NCBI GenBank assembly: GCA_958450325.1
Contig: OY288259.1
Coordinates: 22,624,734-22,688,733, forward strand
DNA from: Agrostemma githago
Lineage: Eukaryota; Streptophyta; Magnoliopsida; Caryophyllales; Caryophyllaceae
DNA: 64,000 bases
Reading direction: 5' to 3'
Part shown: piece by piece, positions 1 to 10,302 of the stretch
Layout of the letters: each line of letters begins with the position of its first letter
Numbering within the stretch: position 1 is the stretch's first letter
Notes under the pieces: model-generated
What the model saw: the letters and a program-made list of their open reading frames with translations, nothing else
Told to the model about the DNA's origin: nothing
Databases searched by the model: none
Translations under genes and position numbers: made by a program

Positions 1-771
1 TAGGCGGACCCGCTTCGCGGCTCCGCCTAATCCAACCCTAAACCCTTTTCCTTATTCAAGGTCACTAAACCCGCAAGAAACTGAACCCTAAGAGGGTATT
101 GGTGAACCGTGTCGTGGATGTTATTCAAAGATGGGACACTGAACCTTAAGAGTAGGGTACCGCATAAGACGGGACGGAAAAGGGTTTAGGGTTGGATTAG
201 GCCGACCCGCTTCGCGGCTCCGCCTAATCCAACCCTAAACCCTTTTCCTTATTCACGGTCACTAAACCCGCAAGAAACTGAACCCTTAGAGGGTATTGGT
301 GAACCCTGTCGTGGATGTGATTCAAAGATGGGACACTGAACCTTAAGAGTAGGGTACCGCATAAGACGAGACGGAAAAGGGTTTCGGCTTGGATTAGGCG
401 GACCCGCTTCGCGGCTCCGCCTAATCCAACCCCAAACCCTTTTCCTTATTCAAGGTCACTAAACCCGCAAGAAACTGAACCCTAAGAGGGTATTGGTGAA
501 CCCTGTCGTGGATGTGATTCAAAGATGGGACACTGAACCTTAAGAGTAGGGTACCGCATAAGACGGGACGGAAATGGGTTTAGGGTTGGATTAGGCGGAC
601 CCGCTTCGCGGCTCCGCCTAATCCAACCCTAAACCCTTTTCCTTATTCAAGGTCACTAAGCCCGCAAGAAACTGAACCCTAAGAGGGTATTGGTGAACCC
701 TGTCGTGGATGTGATTCAAAGATGGGACACTGAACCTTAAGAGTAGGGTACCGCATAAGACGGGACGGAAA

Positions 772-784
772 AGGGTTTAGGGTT
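772..784 (+). repeat. Telomere-like motif, G-rich strand (left arm)
   Basis: The 13 bases AGGGTTTAGGGTT match the (TTTAGGG)n telomere repeat of most land plants and many algae without a mismatch. The motif recurs in the left arm of nearly every unit. A common variant beside short units is AAGGTTTAGGG, and others end GGGTCGG or GGCTTGG. At under two telomere repeats it is too short to be an interstitial telomere tract by itself, but it occurs about 340 times in the window. Confidence 0.85.
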
Positions 785-821
785 GGATTAGGCGGACCCG
801 CTTCGCGGCTCCGCCTAATCC

Positions 822-834
822 AACCCTAAACCCT
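822..834 (-). repeat. Telomere-like motif, C-rich strand (right arm)
   Basis: AACCCTAAACCCT is the reverse complement of the left-arm motif, because it lies in the other palindrome arm. The two motifs of a unit therefore face each other head to head across the 13-base centre. Units after many short units instead carry AAATCCTTTACC here, which weakens the telomere match and the arm pairing. Confidence 0.85.
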
Positions 835-867
835 TTTCCTTATTCAAGGTCACTAATCCCGCAAGAA

Positions 868-887
868 ACTGAACCCTAAGAGGGTAT
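868..887 (+). repeat. Internal direct subrepeat, copy 1
   Basis: ACTGAACCCTAAGAGGGTAT resembles the segment at 926-947, which reads ACTGAACCTTAAGAG, then TAGGGTAC. The two agree at about 18 of 20 aligned bases, with a 2-base insertion in the second, and start 58 bp apart. Copy 1 also contains a 5-bp inverted repeat, ACCCT (873-877) and AGGGT (881-885). The CCCTAA-like content suggests that the core itself derives from degenerate telomere-type sequence, which is inference. Confidence 0.7.
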
Positions 888-925
888 TGGTGAACCCTGT
901 CGTGGATGTGATTCAAAGATGGGAC

Positions 926-947
926 ACTGAACCTTAAGAGTAGGGTA
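926..947 (+). repeat. Internal direct subrepeat, copy 2
   Basis: This is the second, 22-base copy of the internal subrepeat. It differs from copy 1 by C to T at the ninth base, a TA insertion and a terminal T to C. The TA insertion and following bases create the GGTACC site. The position is variable across the array, with CCTTAAGAG, CCTGAAGAG, CCTCAAGAG, CCATAACAG and CCTTAAGTG all present, and these variants are the best tags for following duplicated blocks. Confidence 0.7.
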
Positions 948-1099
948 CCGCATAAGACGGGACGGAAAAGGGTTTAGGGTTGGATTAGGCGGACCCGCTT
1001 CGCGGCTCCGCCTAATCCAACCCTAAACCCTTTTCCTTATTCAAGGTCACTAATCCCGCAAGAAACTGAACCCTAAGAGGGTATTGGTGAATCCTGTCG

Positions 1100-3715
1100 T
1101 GGATGTGATTCAAAGATGGGACACTGTACCTTAAGAGTAGGGTACCGCATAAGACAGGACGGAAAAGGGTTTAGGGTTGGATTAGGCGGACCCGCTTCGC
1201 GGCTCCGCCTAATCCAACCCCAAACCCTTTTCCTTATTCAAGGTCACTAAACCCGCAAGAAACTGAACCCTAAGAGGGTATTGGTGAACCCTGTCGTGGA
1301 TGTGATTCAAAGATGGGACACTGAACCTTAAGAGTAGGGTACCGCATAAGACGCGACGGAAATGGGTTTAGGGTTGGATTAGGCGGACCCGCTTCGCGGC
1401 TCCGCCTAATCCAACCCTAAACCCTTTTCCTTATTCAAGGTCACTAAGCCCGCAAGAAACTGAACCCTAAGAGGGTATTGGTGAACCCTGTCGTGGATGT
1501 GATTCAAAGATGGGACACTGAACCTTAAGAGTAGGGTACCGCATAAGACGGGACGGAAAAGGGTTTAGGGTTGGATTAGGCGGACCCGCTTCGCGGCTCC
1601 GCCTAATCCAACCCTAAACCCTTTTCCTTATTCAAGGTCACTAATCCCGCAAGAAACTGAACCCTAAGAGGGTATTGGTGAATCCTGTCGTGGATGTGAT
1701 TCAAAGATGGGACACTGAACCTTAAGAGTAGGGTACCGCATAAGACGGGACGGAAAAGGGTTTAGGGTTGGATTAGGCGGACCCGCTTCGCAGCTCCGCC
1801 TAATCAAACCCTAAACCCTTTTCCTTATTCAAGGTCACTAAGCCCGCAAGAAACTGAACCCTAAGAGGGTATTGGTGAACCCTGTCGTGGATGTGATTCA
1901 AAGATGGGACACTGAACCTTAAGAGTAGGGTACCGCATAAGACGGGACGGAAAAGGGTTTAGGGTTGGATTAGGCGGACCCGCTTCGCGGCTCCGCCTAA
2001 TCCAACCCTAAACCCTTTTCCTTATTCAAGGTCACTAATCCCGCAAGAAACTGAACCCTAAGAGGGTATTGGTGAACCCTGTCGTGGATGTGATTCAAAG
2101 ATGGGACACTGAACCTTAAGAGTAGGGTACCGCATAAGACGGGACGGAAAAGGGTTTAGGGTTGGATTAGGCGGACCCGCTTCGCGGCTCCGCCTAATCA
2201 AACCCTAAACCCTTTTCCTTATTCAAGGTCACTAAGCCCGCAAGAAACTGAACCCTAAGAGGGTATTGGTGAACCCAGTAGTGGATGTGATTCAAAGATG
2301 GTACACTGAACCTTAAGAGTAGGGTACCGCATAAGACGGGACGAAAAAAGGTTTAGGGTCGGATTAGGCGGACCCGCTTCGCGGCTCCGCCTAATCCAAC
2401 CCTAAACCCTTTTCCTTATTCACGGTCACTAAACCCGCAAGAAACTGAACCCTAAGAGGGTATTGGTGAACCCTGTCGTGGATGTGATTCAAAGATGGGA
2501 CACTGAACCTTAAGAGTAGGGTACCGCATAAGACGAGACGGAAAAGGGTTTAGGCTTGGATTAGGCGGACCCGCTTCGCGGCTCCGCCTAATCCAACCCC
2601 AAACCCTTTTCCTTATTCAAGGTCACTAAACCCGCAAGAAACTGAACCCTAAGAGGGTATTGGTGAACCCTGTCGTGGATGTGATTCAAAGATGGGACAC
2701 TGAACCTTAAGAGTAGGGTACCGCATAAGACGGGACGGAAATGGGTTTAGGGTTGGATTAGGCGGACCCGCTTCGCGGCTCCGCCTAATCCAACCCTAAA
2801 CCCTTTTCCTTATTCAAGGTCACTAAGCCCGCAAGAAACTGAACCCTAAGAGGGTATTGGTGAACCCTGTCGTGGATGTGATTCAAAGATGGGACACTGA
2901 ACCTTAAGAGTAGGGTACCGCATAAGACGGGACGGAAAAGGGTTTAGGGTTGGATTAGGCGGACCCGCTTCGCGGCTCCGCCTAATCCAACCCTAAACCC
3001 TTTTCCTTATTCAAGGTCACTAATCCCGCAAGAAACTGAACCCTAAGAGGGTATTGGTGAACCCTGTCGTGGATGTGATTCAAAGATGGGACACTGAACC
3101 TTAAGAGTAGGGTACCGCATAAGACGGGACGGAAAAGGGTTTAGGGTTGGATTAGGCGGACCCGCTTCGCGGCTCCGCCTAATCCAACCCTAAACCCTTT
3201 TCCTTATTCAAGGTCACTAATCCCGCAAGAAACTGAACCCTAAGAGGGTATTGGTGAATCCTGTCGTGGATGTGATTCAAAGATGGGACACTGTACCTTA
3301 AGAGTAGGGTACCGCATAAGACAGGACGGAAAAGGGTTTAGGGTTGGATTAGGCGGACCCGCTTCGCGGCTCCGCCTAATCCAACCCCAAACCCTTTTCC
3401 TTATTCAAGGTCACTAAACCCGCAAGAAACTGAACCCTAAGAGGGTATTGGTGAACCCTGTCGTGGATGTGATTCAAAGATGGGACACTGAACCTTAAGA
3501 GTAGGGTACCGCATAAGACGGGACGGAAATGGGTTTAGGGTTGGATTAGGCGGACCCGCTTCGCGGCTCCGCCTAATCCAACCCTAAACCCTTTTCCTTA
3601 TTCAAGGTCACTAAGCCCGCAAGAAACTGAACCCTAAGAGGGTATTGGTGAACCCTGTCGTGGATGTGATTCAAAGATGGGACACTGAACCTTAAGAGTA
3701 GGGTACCGCATAAGA
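1100..3715. repeat. 4898-bp-offset duplication, copy 1
   Basis: Tags occurring again 4898 bp downstream include ACACTGTACC (1,121 to 6,019 and 3,288 to 8,186), ACGCGACGG (about 1,350 to 6,248), TTCGCAGCTCC (about 1,789 to 6,687) and GAACCCAGTA (2,271 to 7,169). The match breaks before 1,100, where GAATCCTG faces GAACCCTG, and after 3,715, where GGAAAAGGG faces GGAAATGGG. Confidence 0.8.
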
Positions 3716-3997
3716 CGGGACGGAAAAGGGTTTAGGGTTGGATTAGGCGGACCCGCTTCGCGGCTCCGCCTAATCCAACCCTAAACCCTTTTCCTTATTC
3801 AAGGTCACTAATCCCGCAAGAAACTGAACCCTAAGAGGGTATTGGTGAATCCTGTCGTGGATGTGATTCAAAGATGGGACACTGAACCTTAAGAGTAGGG
3901 TACCGCATAAGACGGGACGGAAAAGGGTTTAGGGTTGGATTAGGCGGACCCGCTTCGCGGCTCCGCCTAATCAAACCCTAAACCCTTTTCCTTATTC
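2372..3997. repeat. 2167-bp-offset duplication, copy 2
   Basis: This is the partner of 205-1,830, in direct tandem (2167 bp is 11 x 197). Part of it also belongs to the larger 4898-bp repeat, so duplications are nested here. Confidence 0.75.
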
Positions 3998-4531
3998 AAG
4001 GTCACTAATCCCGCAAGAAACTGAACCCTAAGAGGGTATTGGTGAACCCTGTCGTGGATGTGATTCAAAGATGGGACACTGAACCTGAAGAGTAGGGTAC
4101 CGCATAAGACGGGACGGAAAAGGGTTTAGGTTTGGATTAGGCAGACCCGCTTCGCGGCTCCGCCTAATCCAACCCTAAACCCTTTTCCTTATTCAAGGGC
4201 ACTAAACCCGCAAGAAACTGAACCCTAAGAGGGTATTGGTGAACCCAGTCGTGGATGTGATTCAAAGATGGTACACTGAACCTTAAGAGTAGGGTACCGC
4301 ATAAGACGGGACGGAAAAAGGTTTAGGGTCGGATTAGGCGGACCCGCTTCGCGGCTCCGCCTAATCCAACCCTAAACCCTTTTCCTTATTCAAGGTCACT
4401 AAACCCGCAAGAAACTGAACCCTAAGAGGGTATTGGTGAACCGTGTCGTGGATGTTATTCAAAGATGGGACACTGAACCTTAAGAGTAGGGTACCGCATA
4501 AGACGGGACGGAAAAGGGTTTAGGGTTGGAT

Positions 4532-4616
4532 TAGGCCGACCCGCTTCGCGGCTCCGCCTAATCCAACCCTAAACCCTTTTCCTTATTCAAGGACGGAAAA
4601 GGGTTTAGGGTTGGAT
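4532..4616. repeat. 85-bp short unit 1 (group I)
   Basis: The palindrome is followed directly by TTATTCAAGGAC and the next left arm; 112 bp of core are missing between CAAGG and ACGGAAAAGG. It starts with TAGGCCGACC. Group I units (numbers 1-6) are followed by a monomer with TTCACGGTC, ACGAGACGG and GGCTTGG. Confidence 0.95.
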
Positions 4617-5404
4617 TAGGCGGACCCGCTTCGCGGCTCCGCCTAATCCAACCCTAAACCCTTTTCCTTATTCACGGTCACTAAACCCGCAAGAAACTGA
4701 ACCCTAAGAGGGTATTGGTGAACCCTGTCGTGGATGTGATTCAAAGATGGGACACTGAACCTTAAGAGTAGGGTACCGCATAAGACGAGACGGAAAAGGG
4801 TTTAGGCTTGGATTAGGCGGACCCGCTTCGCGGCTCCGCCTAATCCAACCCCAAACCCTTTTCCTTATTCAAGGTCACTAAACCCGCAAGAAACTGAACC
4901 CTAAGAGGGTATTGGTGAACCCTGTCGTGGATGTGATTCAAAGATGGGACACTGAACCTTAAGAGTAGGGTACCGCATAAGACGGGACGGAAATGGGTTT
5001 AGGGTTGGATTAGGCGGACCCGCTTCGCGGCTCCGCCTAATCCAACCCTAAACCCTTTTCCTTATTCAAGGTCACTAAGCCCGCAAGAAACTGAACCCTA
5101 AGAGGGTATTGGTGAACCCTGTCGTGGATGTGATTCAAAGATGGGACACTGAACCTTAAGAGTAGGGTACCGCATAAGACGGGACGGAAAAGGGTTTAGG
5201 GTTGGATTAGGCGGACCCGCTTCGCGGCTCCGCCTAATCCAACCCTAAACCCTTTTCCTTATTCAAGGTCACTAATCCCGCAAGAAACTGAACCCTAAGA
5301 GGGTATTGGTGAATCCTGTCGTGGATGTGATTCAAAGATGGGACACTGAACCTTAAGAGTAGGGTACCGCATAAGACGGGACGGAAAAGGGTTTAGGGTT
5401 AGAT

Positions 5405-5489
5405 TAGGCCGACCCGCTTCGCGGCTCCGCCTAATCCAACCCTAAACCCTTTTCCTTATTCAAGGACGGAAAAGGGTTTAGGGTTGGAT
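5405..5489. repeat. 85-bp short unit 2 (group I)
   Basis: Preceded by the unusual GGGTTAGATTAGGCC, shared only with unit 5 at +7150. Confidence 0.95.
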
Positions 5490-5997
5490 TAGGCGGACCC
5501 GCTTCGCGGCTCCGCCTAATCCAACCCTAAACCCTTTTCCTTATTCACGGTCACTAAACCCGCAAGAAACTGAACCCTAAGAGGGTATTGGTGAACCCTG
5601 TCGTGGATGTGATTCAAAGATGGGACACTGAACCTTAAGAGTAGGGTACCGCATAAGACGAGACGGAAAAGGGTTTAGGCTTGGATTAGGCGGACCCGCT
5701 TCGCGGCTCCGCCTAATCCAACCCTAAACCCTTTTCCTTATTCAAGGTCACTAAACCCGCAAGAAACTGAACCCTAAGAGGGTATTGGTGAACCCTGTCG
5801 TGGATGTGATTCAAAGATGGGACACTGAACATTAAGAGTAGGGAACCGCATAAGACGGGACGGAAAAGGGTTTAGGGTTGGATTAGGCGGACCCGCTTCG
5901 CGGCTCCGCCTAATCCAACCCTAAACCCTTTTCCTTATTCACGGTCACTAAACCCGCAAGAAACTGAACCCTAAGAGGGTATTGGTGAACCCTGTCG

Positions 5998-8613
5998 TGG
6001 ATGTGATTCAAAGATGGGACACTGTACCTTAAGAGTAGGGTACCGCATAAGACAGGACGGAAAAGGGTTTAGGGTTGGATTAGGCGGACCCGCTTCGCGG
6101 CTCCGCCTAATCCAACCCCAAACCCTTTTCCTTATTCAAGGTCACTAAACCCGCAAGAAACTGAACCCTAAGAGGGTATTGGTGAACCCTGTCGTGGATG
6201 TGATTCAAAGATGGGACACTGAACCTTAAGAGTAGGGTACCGCATAAGACGCGACGGAAATGGGTTTAGGGTTGGATTAGGCGGACCCGCTTCGCGGCTC
6301 CGCCTAATCCAACCCTAAACCCTTTTCCTTATTCAAGGTCACTAAGCCCGCAAGAAACTGAACCCTAAGAGGGTATTGGTGAACCCTGTCGTGGATGTGA
6401 TTCAAAGATGGGACACTGAACCTTAAGAGTAGGGTACCGCATAAGACGGGACGGAAAAGGGTTTAGGGTTGGATTAGGCGGACCCGCTTCGCGGCTCCGC
6501 CTAATCCAACCCTAAACCCTTTTCCTTATTCAAGGTCACTAATCCCGCAAGAAACTGAACCCTAAGAGGGTATTGGTGAATCCTGTCGTGGATGTGATTC
6601 AAAGATGGGACACTGAACCTTAAGAGTAGGGTACCGCATAAGACGGGACGGAAAAGGGTTTAGGGTTGGATTAGGCGGACCCGCTTCGCAGCTCCGCCTA
6701 ATCAAACCCTAAACCCTTTTCCTTATTCAAGGTCACTAAGCCCGCAAGAAACTGAACCCTAAGAGGGTATTGGTGAACCCTGTCGTGGATGTGATTCAAA
6801 GATGGGACACTGAACCTTAAGAGTAGGGTACCGCATAAGACGGGACGGAAAAGGGTTTAGGGTTGGATTAGGCGGACCCGCTTCGCGGCTCCGCCTAATC
6901 CAACCCTAAACCCTTTTCCTTATTCAAGGTCACTAATCCCGCAAGAAACTGAACCCTAAGAGGGTATTGGTGAATCCTGTCGTGGATGTGATTCAAAGAT
7001 GGGACACTGAACCTTAAGAGTAGGGTACCGCATAAGACGGGACGGAAAAGGGTTTAGGGTTGGATTAGGCGGACCCGCTTCGCGGCTCCGCCTAATCAAA
7101 CCCTAAACCCTTTTCCTTATTCAAGGTCACTAAGCCCGCAAGAAACTGAACCCTAAGAGGGTATTGGTGAACCCAGTAGTGGATGTGATTCAAAGATGGT
7201 ACACTGAACCTTAAGAGTAGGGTACCGCATAAGACGGGACGAAAAAAGGTTTAGGGTCGGATTAGGCGGACCCGCTTCGCGGCTCCGCCTAATCCAACCC
7301 TAAACCCTTTTCCTTATTCACGGTCACTAAACCCGCAAGAAACTGAACCCTAAGAGGGTATTGGTGAACCCTGTCGTGGATGTGATTCAAAGATGGGACA
7401 CTGAACCTTAAGAGTAGGGTACCGCATAAGACGAGACGGAAAAGGGTTTAGGCTTGGATTAGGCGGACCCGCTTCGCGGCTCCGCCTAATCCAACCCCAA
7501 ACCCTTTTCCTTATTCAAGGTCACTAAACCCGCAAGAAACTGAACCCTAAGAGGGTATTGGTGAACCCTGTCGTGGATGTGATTCAAAGATGGGACACTG
7601 AACCTTAAGAGTAGGGTACCGCATAAGACGGGACGGAAATGGGTTTAGGGTTGGATTAGGCGGACCCGCTTCGCGGCTCCGCCTAATCCAACCCTAAACC
7701 CTTTTCCTTATTCAAGGTCACTAAGCCCGCAAGAAACTGAACCCTAAGAGGGTATTGGTGAACCCTGTCGTGGATGTGATTCAAAGATGGGACACTGAAC
7801 CTTAAGAGTAGGGTACCGCATAAGACGGGACGGAAAAGGGTTTAGGGTTGGATTAGGCGGACCCGCTTCGCGGCTCCGCCTAATCCAACCCTAAACCCTT
7901 TTCCTTATTCAAGGTCACTAATCCCGCAAGAAACTGAACCCTAAGAGGGTATTGGTGAACCCTGTCGTGGATGTGATTCAAAGATGGGACACTGAACCTT
8001 AAGAGTAGGGTACCGCATAAGACGGGACGGAAAAGGGTTTAGGGTTGGATTAGGCGGACCCGCTTCGCGGCTCCGCCTAATCCAACCCTAAACCCTTTTC
8101 CTTATTCAAGGTCACTAATCCCGCAAGAAACTGAACCCTAAGAGGGTATTGGTGAATCCTGTCGTGGATGTGATTCAAAGATGGGACACTGTACCTTAAG
8201 AGTAGGGTACCGCATAAGACAGGACGGAAAAGGGTTTAGGGTTGGATTAGGCGGACCCGCTTCGCGGCTCCGCCTAATCCAACCCCAAACCCTTTTCCTT
8301 ATTCAAGGTCACTAAACCCGCAAGAAACTGAACCCTAAGAGGGTATTGGTGAACCCTGTCGTGGATGTGATTCAAAGATGGGACACTGAACCTTAAGAGT
8401 AGGGTACCGCATAAGACGGGACGGAAATGGGTTTAGGGTTGGATTAGGCGGACCCGCTTCGCGGCTCCGCCTAATCCAACCCTAAACCCTTTTCCTTATT
8501 CAAGGTCACTAAGCCCGCAAGAAACTGAACCCTAAGAGGGTATTGGTGAACCCTGTCGTGGATGTGATTCAAAGATGGGACACTGAACCTTAAGAGTAGG
8601 GTACCGCATAAGA
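5998..8613. repeat. 4898-bp-offset duplication, copy 2
   Basis: This is the partner of 1,100-3,715 and shares even its rare variants, so the copies separated after most of the local variation had arisen. The offset equals 24 full and 2 short units. Confidence 0.8.
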
Positions 8614-10217
8614 CGGGACGGAAATGGGTTTAGGGTTGGATTAGGCGGACCCGCTTCGCGGCTCCGCCTAATCCAACCCTAAACCCTTTTCCTTATTCAA
8701 GGTCACTAAGCCCGCAAGAAACTGAACCCTGAGAGGGTATTGGTGAACCCTGTCGTGGATGTGATTCAAAGATGGGACACTGAACCTTAAGAGTAGGGTA
8801 CCGCATAAGACGGGACGGAAAAGGGTTTAGGGTTGGATTAGGCGGACCCGCTTCGCGGCTCCGCCTAATCCAACCCTAAACCCTTTTCCTTATTCAAGGT
8901 CACTAATCCCGCAAGAAACTGAACCCTAAGAGGGTATTGGTGAACCCTGTCGTGGATGTGATTCAAAGATGGGACACTGAACCTTAAGAGTAGGGTACCG
9001 CATAAGACGGGACGGAAAAGGGTTTAGGGTTGGATTAGACGGACCCGCTTCGCGGCTCCGCCTAATCCAACCCTAAACCCTTTTCCTTATTCAAGGTCAC
9101 TAATCCCGCAAGAAACTGAACCCTAAGAGGGTATTGGTGAATCCTGTCGTGGATGTGATTCAAAGATGGGACACTGTACCTTAAGAGTAGGGTACCGCAT
9201 AAGACAGGACGGAAAAGGGTTTAGGGTTGGATTAGGCGGACCCGCTTCGCGGCTCCGCCTAATCCAACCCCAAACCCTTTTCCTTATTCAAGGTCACTAA
9301 ACCCGCAAGAAACTGAACCCTAAGAGGGTATTGGTGAACCCTGTCGTGGATGTGATTCAAAGATGGGACACTGAACCTTAAGAGTAGGGTACCGCATAAG
9401 ACGGGACGGAAATGGGTTTAGGGTTGGATTAGGCGGACCCGCTTCGCGGCTCCGCCTAATCCAACCCTAAACCCTTTTCCTTATTCAAGGTCACTAATCC
9501 CGCAAGAAACTGAACCCTAAGAGGGTATTGGTGAATCCTGTCGTGGATGTGATTCAAAGATGGGACACTGAACCTTAAGAGTAGGGTACCGCATAAGACG
9601 GGACGGAAAAGGGTTTAGGGTTGGATTAGGCGGACCCGCTTCGCGGCTCCGCCTAATCAAACCCTAAACCCTTTTCCTTATTCAAGGTCACTAATCCCGC
9701 AAGAAACTGAACCCTAAGAGGGTATTGGTGAACCCTGTCGTGGATGTGATTCAAAGATGGGACACTGAACCTGAAGAGTAGGGTACCGCATAAGACGGGA
9801 CGGAAAAGGGTTTAGGTTTGGATTAGGCAGACCCGCTTCGCGGCTCCGCCTAATCCAACCCTAAACCCTTTTCCTTATTCAAGGGCACTAAACCCGCAAG
9901 AAACTGAACCCTAAGAGGGTATTGGTGAACCCAGTCGTGGATGTGATTCAAAGATGGTACACTGAACCTTAAGAGTAGGGTACCGCATAAGACGGGACGG
10001 AAAAAGGTTTAGGGTCGGATTAGGCGGACCCGCTTCGCGGCTCCGCCTAATCCAACCCTAAACCCTTTTCCTTATTCAAGGTCACTAAACCCGCAAGAAA
10101 CTGAACCCTAAGAGGGTATTGGTGAACCGTGTCGTGGATGTTATTCAAAGATGGGACACTGAACCTTAAGAGTAGGGTACCGCATAAGACGGGACGGAAA
10201 AGGGTTTAGGGTTGGAT

Positions 10218-10302
10218 TAGGCCGACCCGCTTCGCGGCTCCGCCTAATCCAACCCTAAACCCTTTTCCTTATTCAAGGACGGAAAAGGGTTTAGGGTTGG
10301 AT
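10218..10302. repeat. 85-bp short unit 3 (group I)
   Basis: Lies in the segment that matches unit 1's surroundings at +5686 (GAACCGTGTCG upstream, TTCACGGTC downstream). Confidence 0.95.

Larger units (their letters stand above)
767..839. repeat. 73-bp palindrome of the monomer
   Basis: Left arm 767-796 and right arm 810-839 are perfect reverse complements over 30 bp. The 13-base centre (797-809) starts and ends with C, giving one C/C mismatch. Inside it CCGC (798-801) pairs with GCGG (805-808) around the three bases TTC. As single-stranded DNA or RNA this would fold into a nearly continuous 34-pair hairpin. The palindrome recurs in essentially every unit, with 0-3 mismatches. Common arm variants are GGCCGA, GGCAGA, GGCGCA, GACGGA and GGTGGA in the left arm, and GGCACCGCC, GGCTTCGCC and AATCAAACC in the right. 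Its function is unknown; cruciform formation is possible but not shown. Confidence 0.95.
840..963. repeat. 124-bp non-palindromic core of the monomer
   Basis: This segment separates successive palindromes and is the part absent (112 of 124 bp) from the 85-bp units. It contains the internal direct repeat described separately, the invariant-looking stretch GATGTGATTCAAAGATGGGA, and the AflII and KpnI sites. Zone-specific variants cluster here: CACTAATCCC or CACTAAGCCC in the left zone, AACGATGGG at 17-25 kb, CATAACAGTAGGG at 28-49 kb, and GATGAGACAC plus GTACATCATAAG on the right. No reading frame, RNA-gene box or known binding site is clear in it. Confidence 0.9.
789..985 (+). repeat. Representative 197-bp monomer
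   Basis: This unit is close to the consensus and is used here to define the parts; the other 312 full units can be aligned to it. It begins at the apex side of the left palindrome arm, runs through the centre and the right arm (to 839), crosses the 124-bp core (840-963) and ends inside the next left arm. The choice of start is arbitrary because the array is continuous. Consensus composition is 99 G+C of 197. AflII (CTTAAG, 933-938) and KpnI (GGTACC, 944-949) sites sit 5 bp apart in the core of most units. The AflII site is lost in the CCTGAAG and CCTCAAG variants. Confidence 0.95.
205..1830. repeat. 2167-bp-offset duplication, copy 1
   Basis: Shared variants place this block 11 monomers before 2,372-3,997: CACGGTC at 254 and 2,421, GGAAATGGG near 569 and 2,736, ACACTGTACC at 1,121 and 3,288. 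A few differences (GTTTCGGC against GTTTAGGC; ACGCGACGG against ACGGGACGG; CGCAGCTCC against CGCGGCTCC) show that the copies have begun to diverge. Ends are approximate. Confidence 0.75.
3340..5930. repeat. 7150-bp-offset duplication, copy 1
   Basis: Shared tags with 10,490-13,080: GAACCTGAAG (4,081 and 11,231), GGGTTAGATTAGGCC (about 5,395 and 12,545) and the rare pair ATTAAGAGTAGGGAACC (5,831 and 12,981). The offset equals 35 full and 3 short units. The tail of this block overlaps the repeats at offset 5686. Confidence 0.75.

Noticed and set aside
231..248. True interstitial telomere tract
   Set aside because: Only a 13-base match occurs per arm; no run of three or more TTTAGGG units is present anywhere in the window.
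772..784. G-quadruplex
   Set aside because: Only two GGG runs and one GG lie together on a strand, and four runs are not reached within a usual loop length.
767..839. Bacterial-type intrinsic terminator or UUCG tetraloop hairpin
   Set aside because: The T run lies inside the arm rather than after the stem, the apex is a three-base TTC closed by C-G rather than a true UUCG loop, and there is no gene upstream.
767..839. Miniature inverted-repeat transposon
   Set aside because: The palindrome is an integral part of every 197-bp period, with no target-site duplication and no empty site; the short units are explained by core deletion.
789..985. CENP-B box
   Set aside because: No segment fits TTCG-N4-A-N2-CGGG on either strand; the TTCG at the palindrome centre is followed by the wrong bases.
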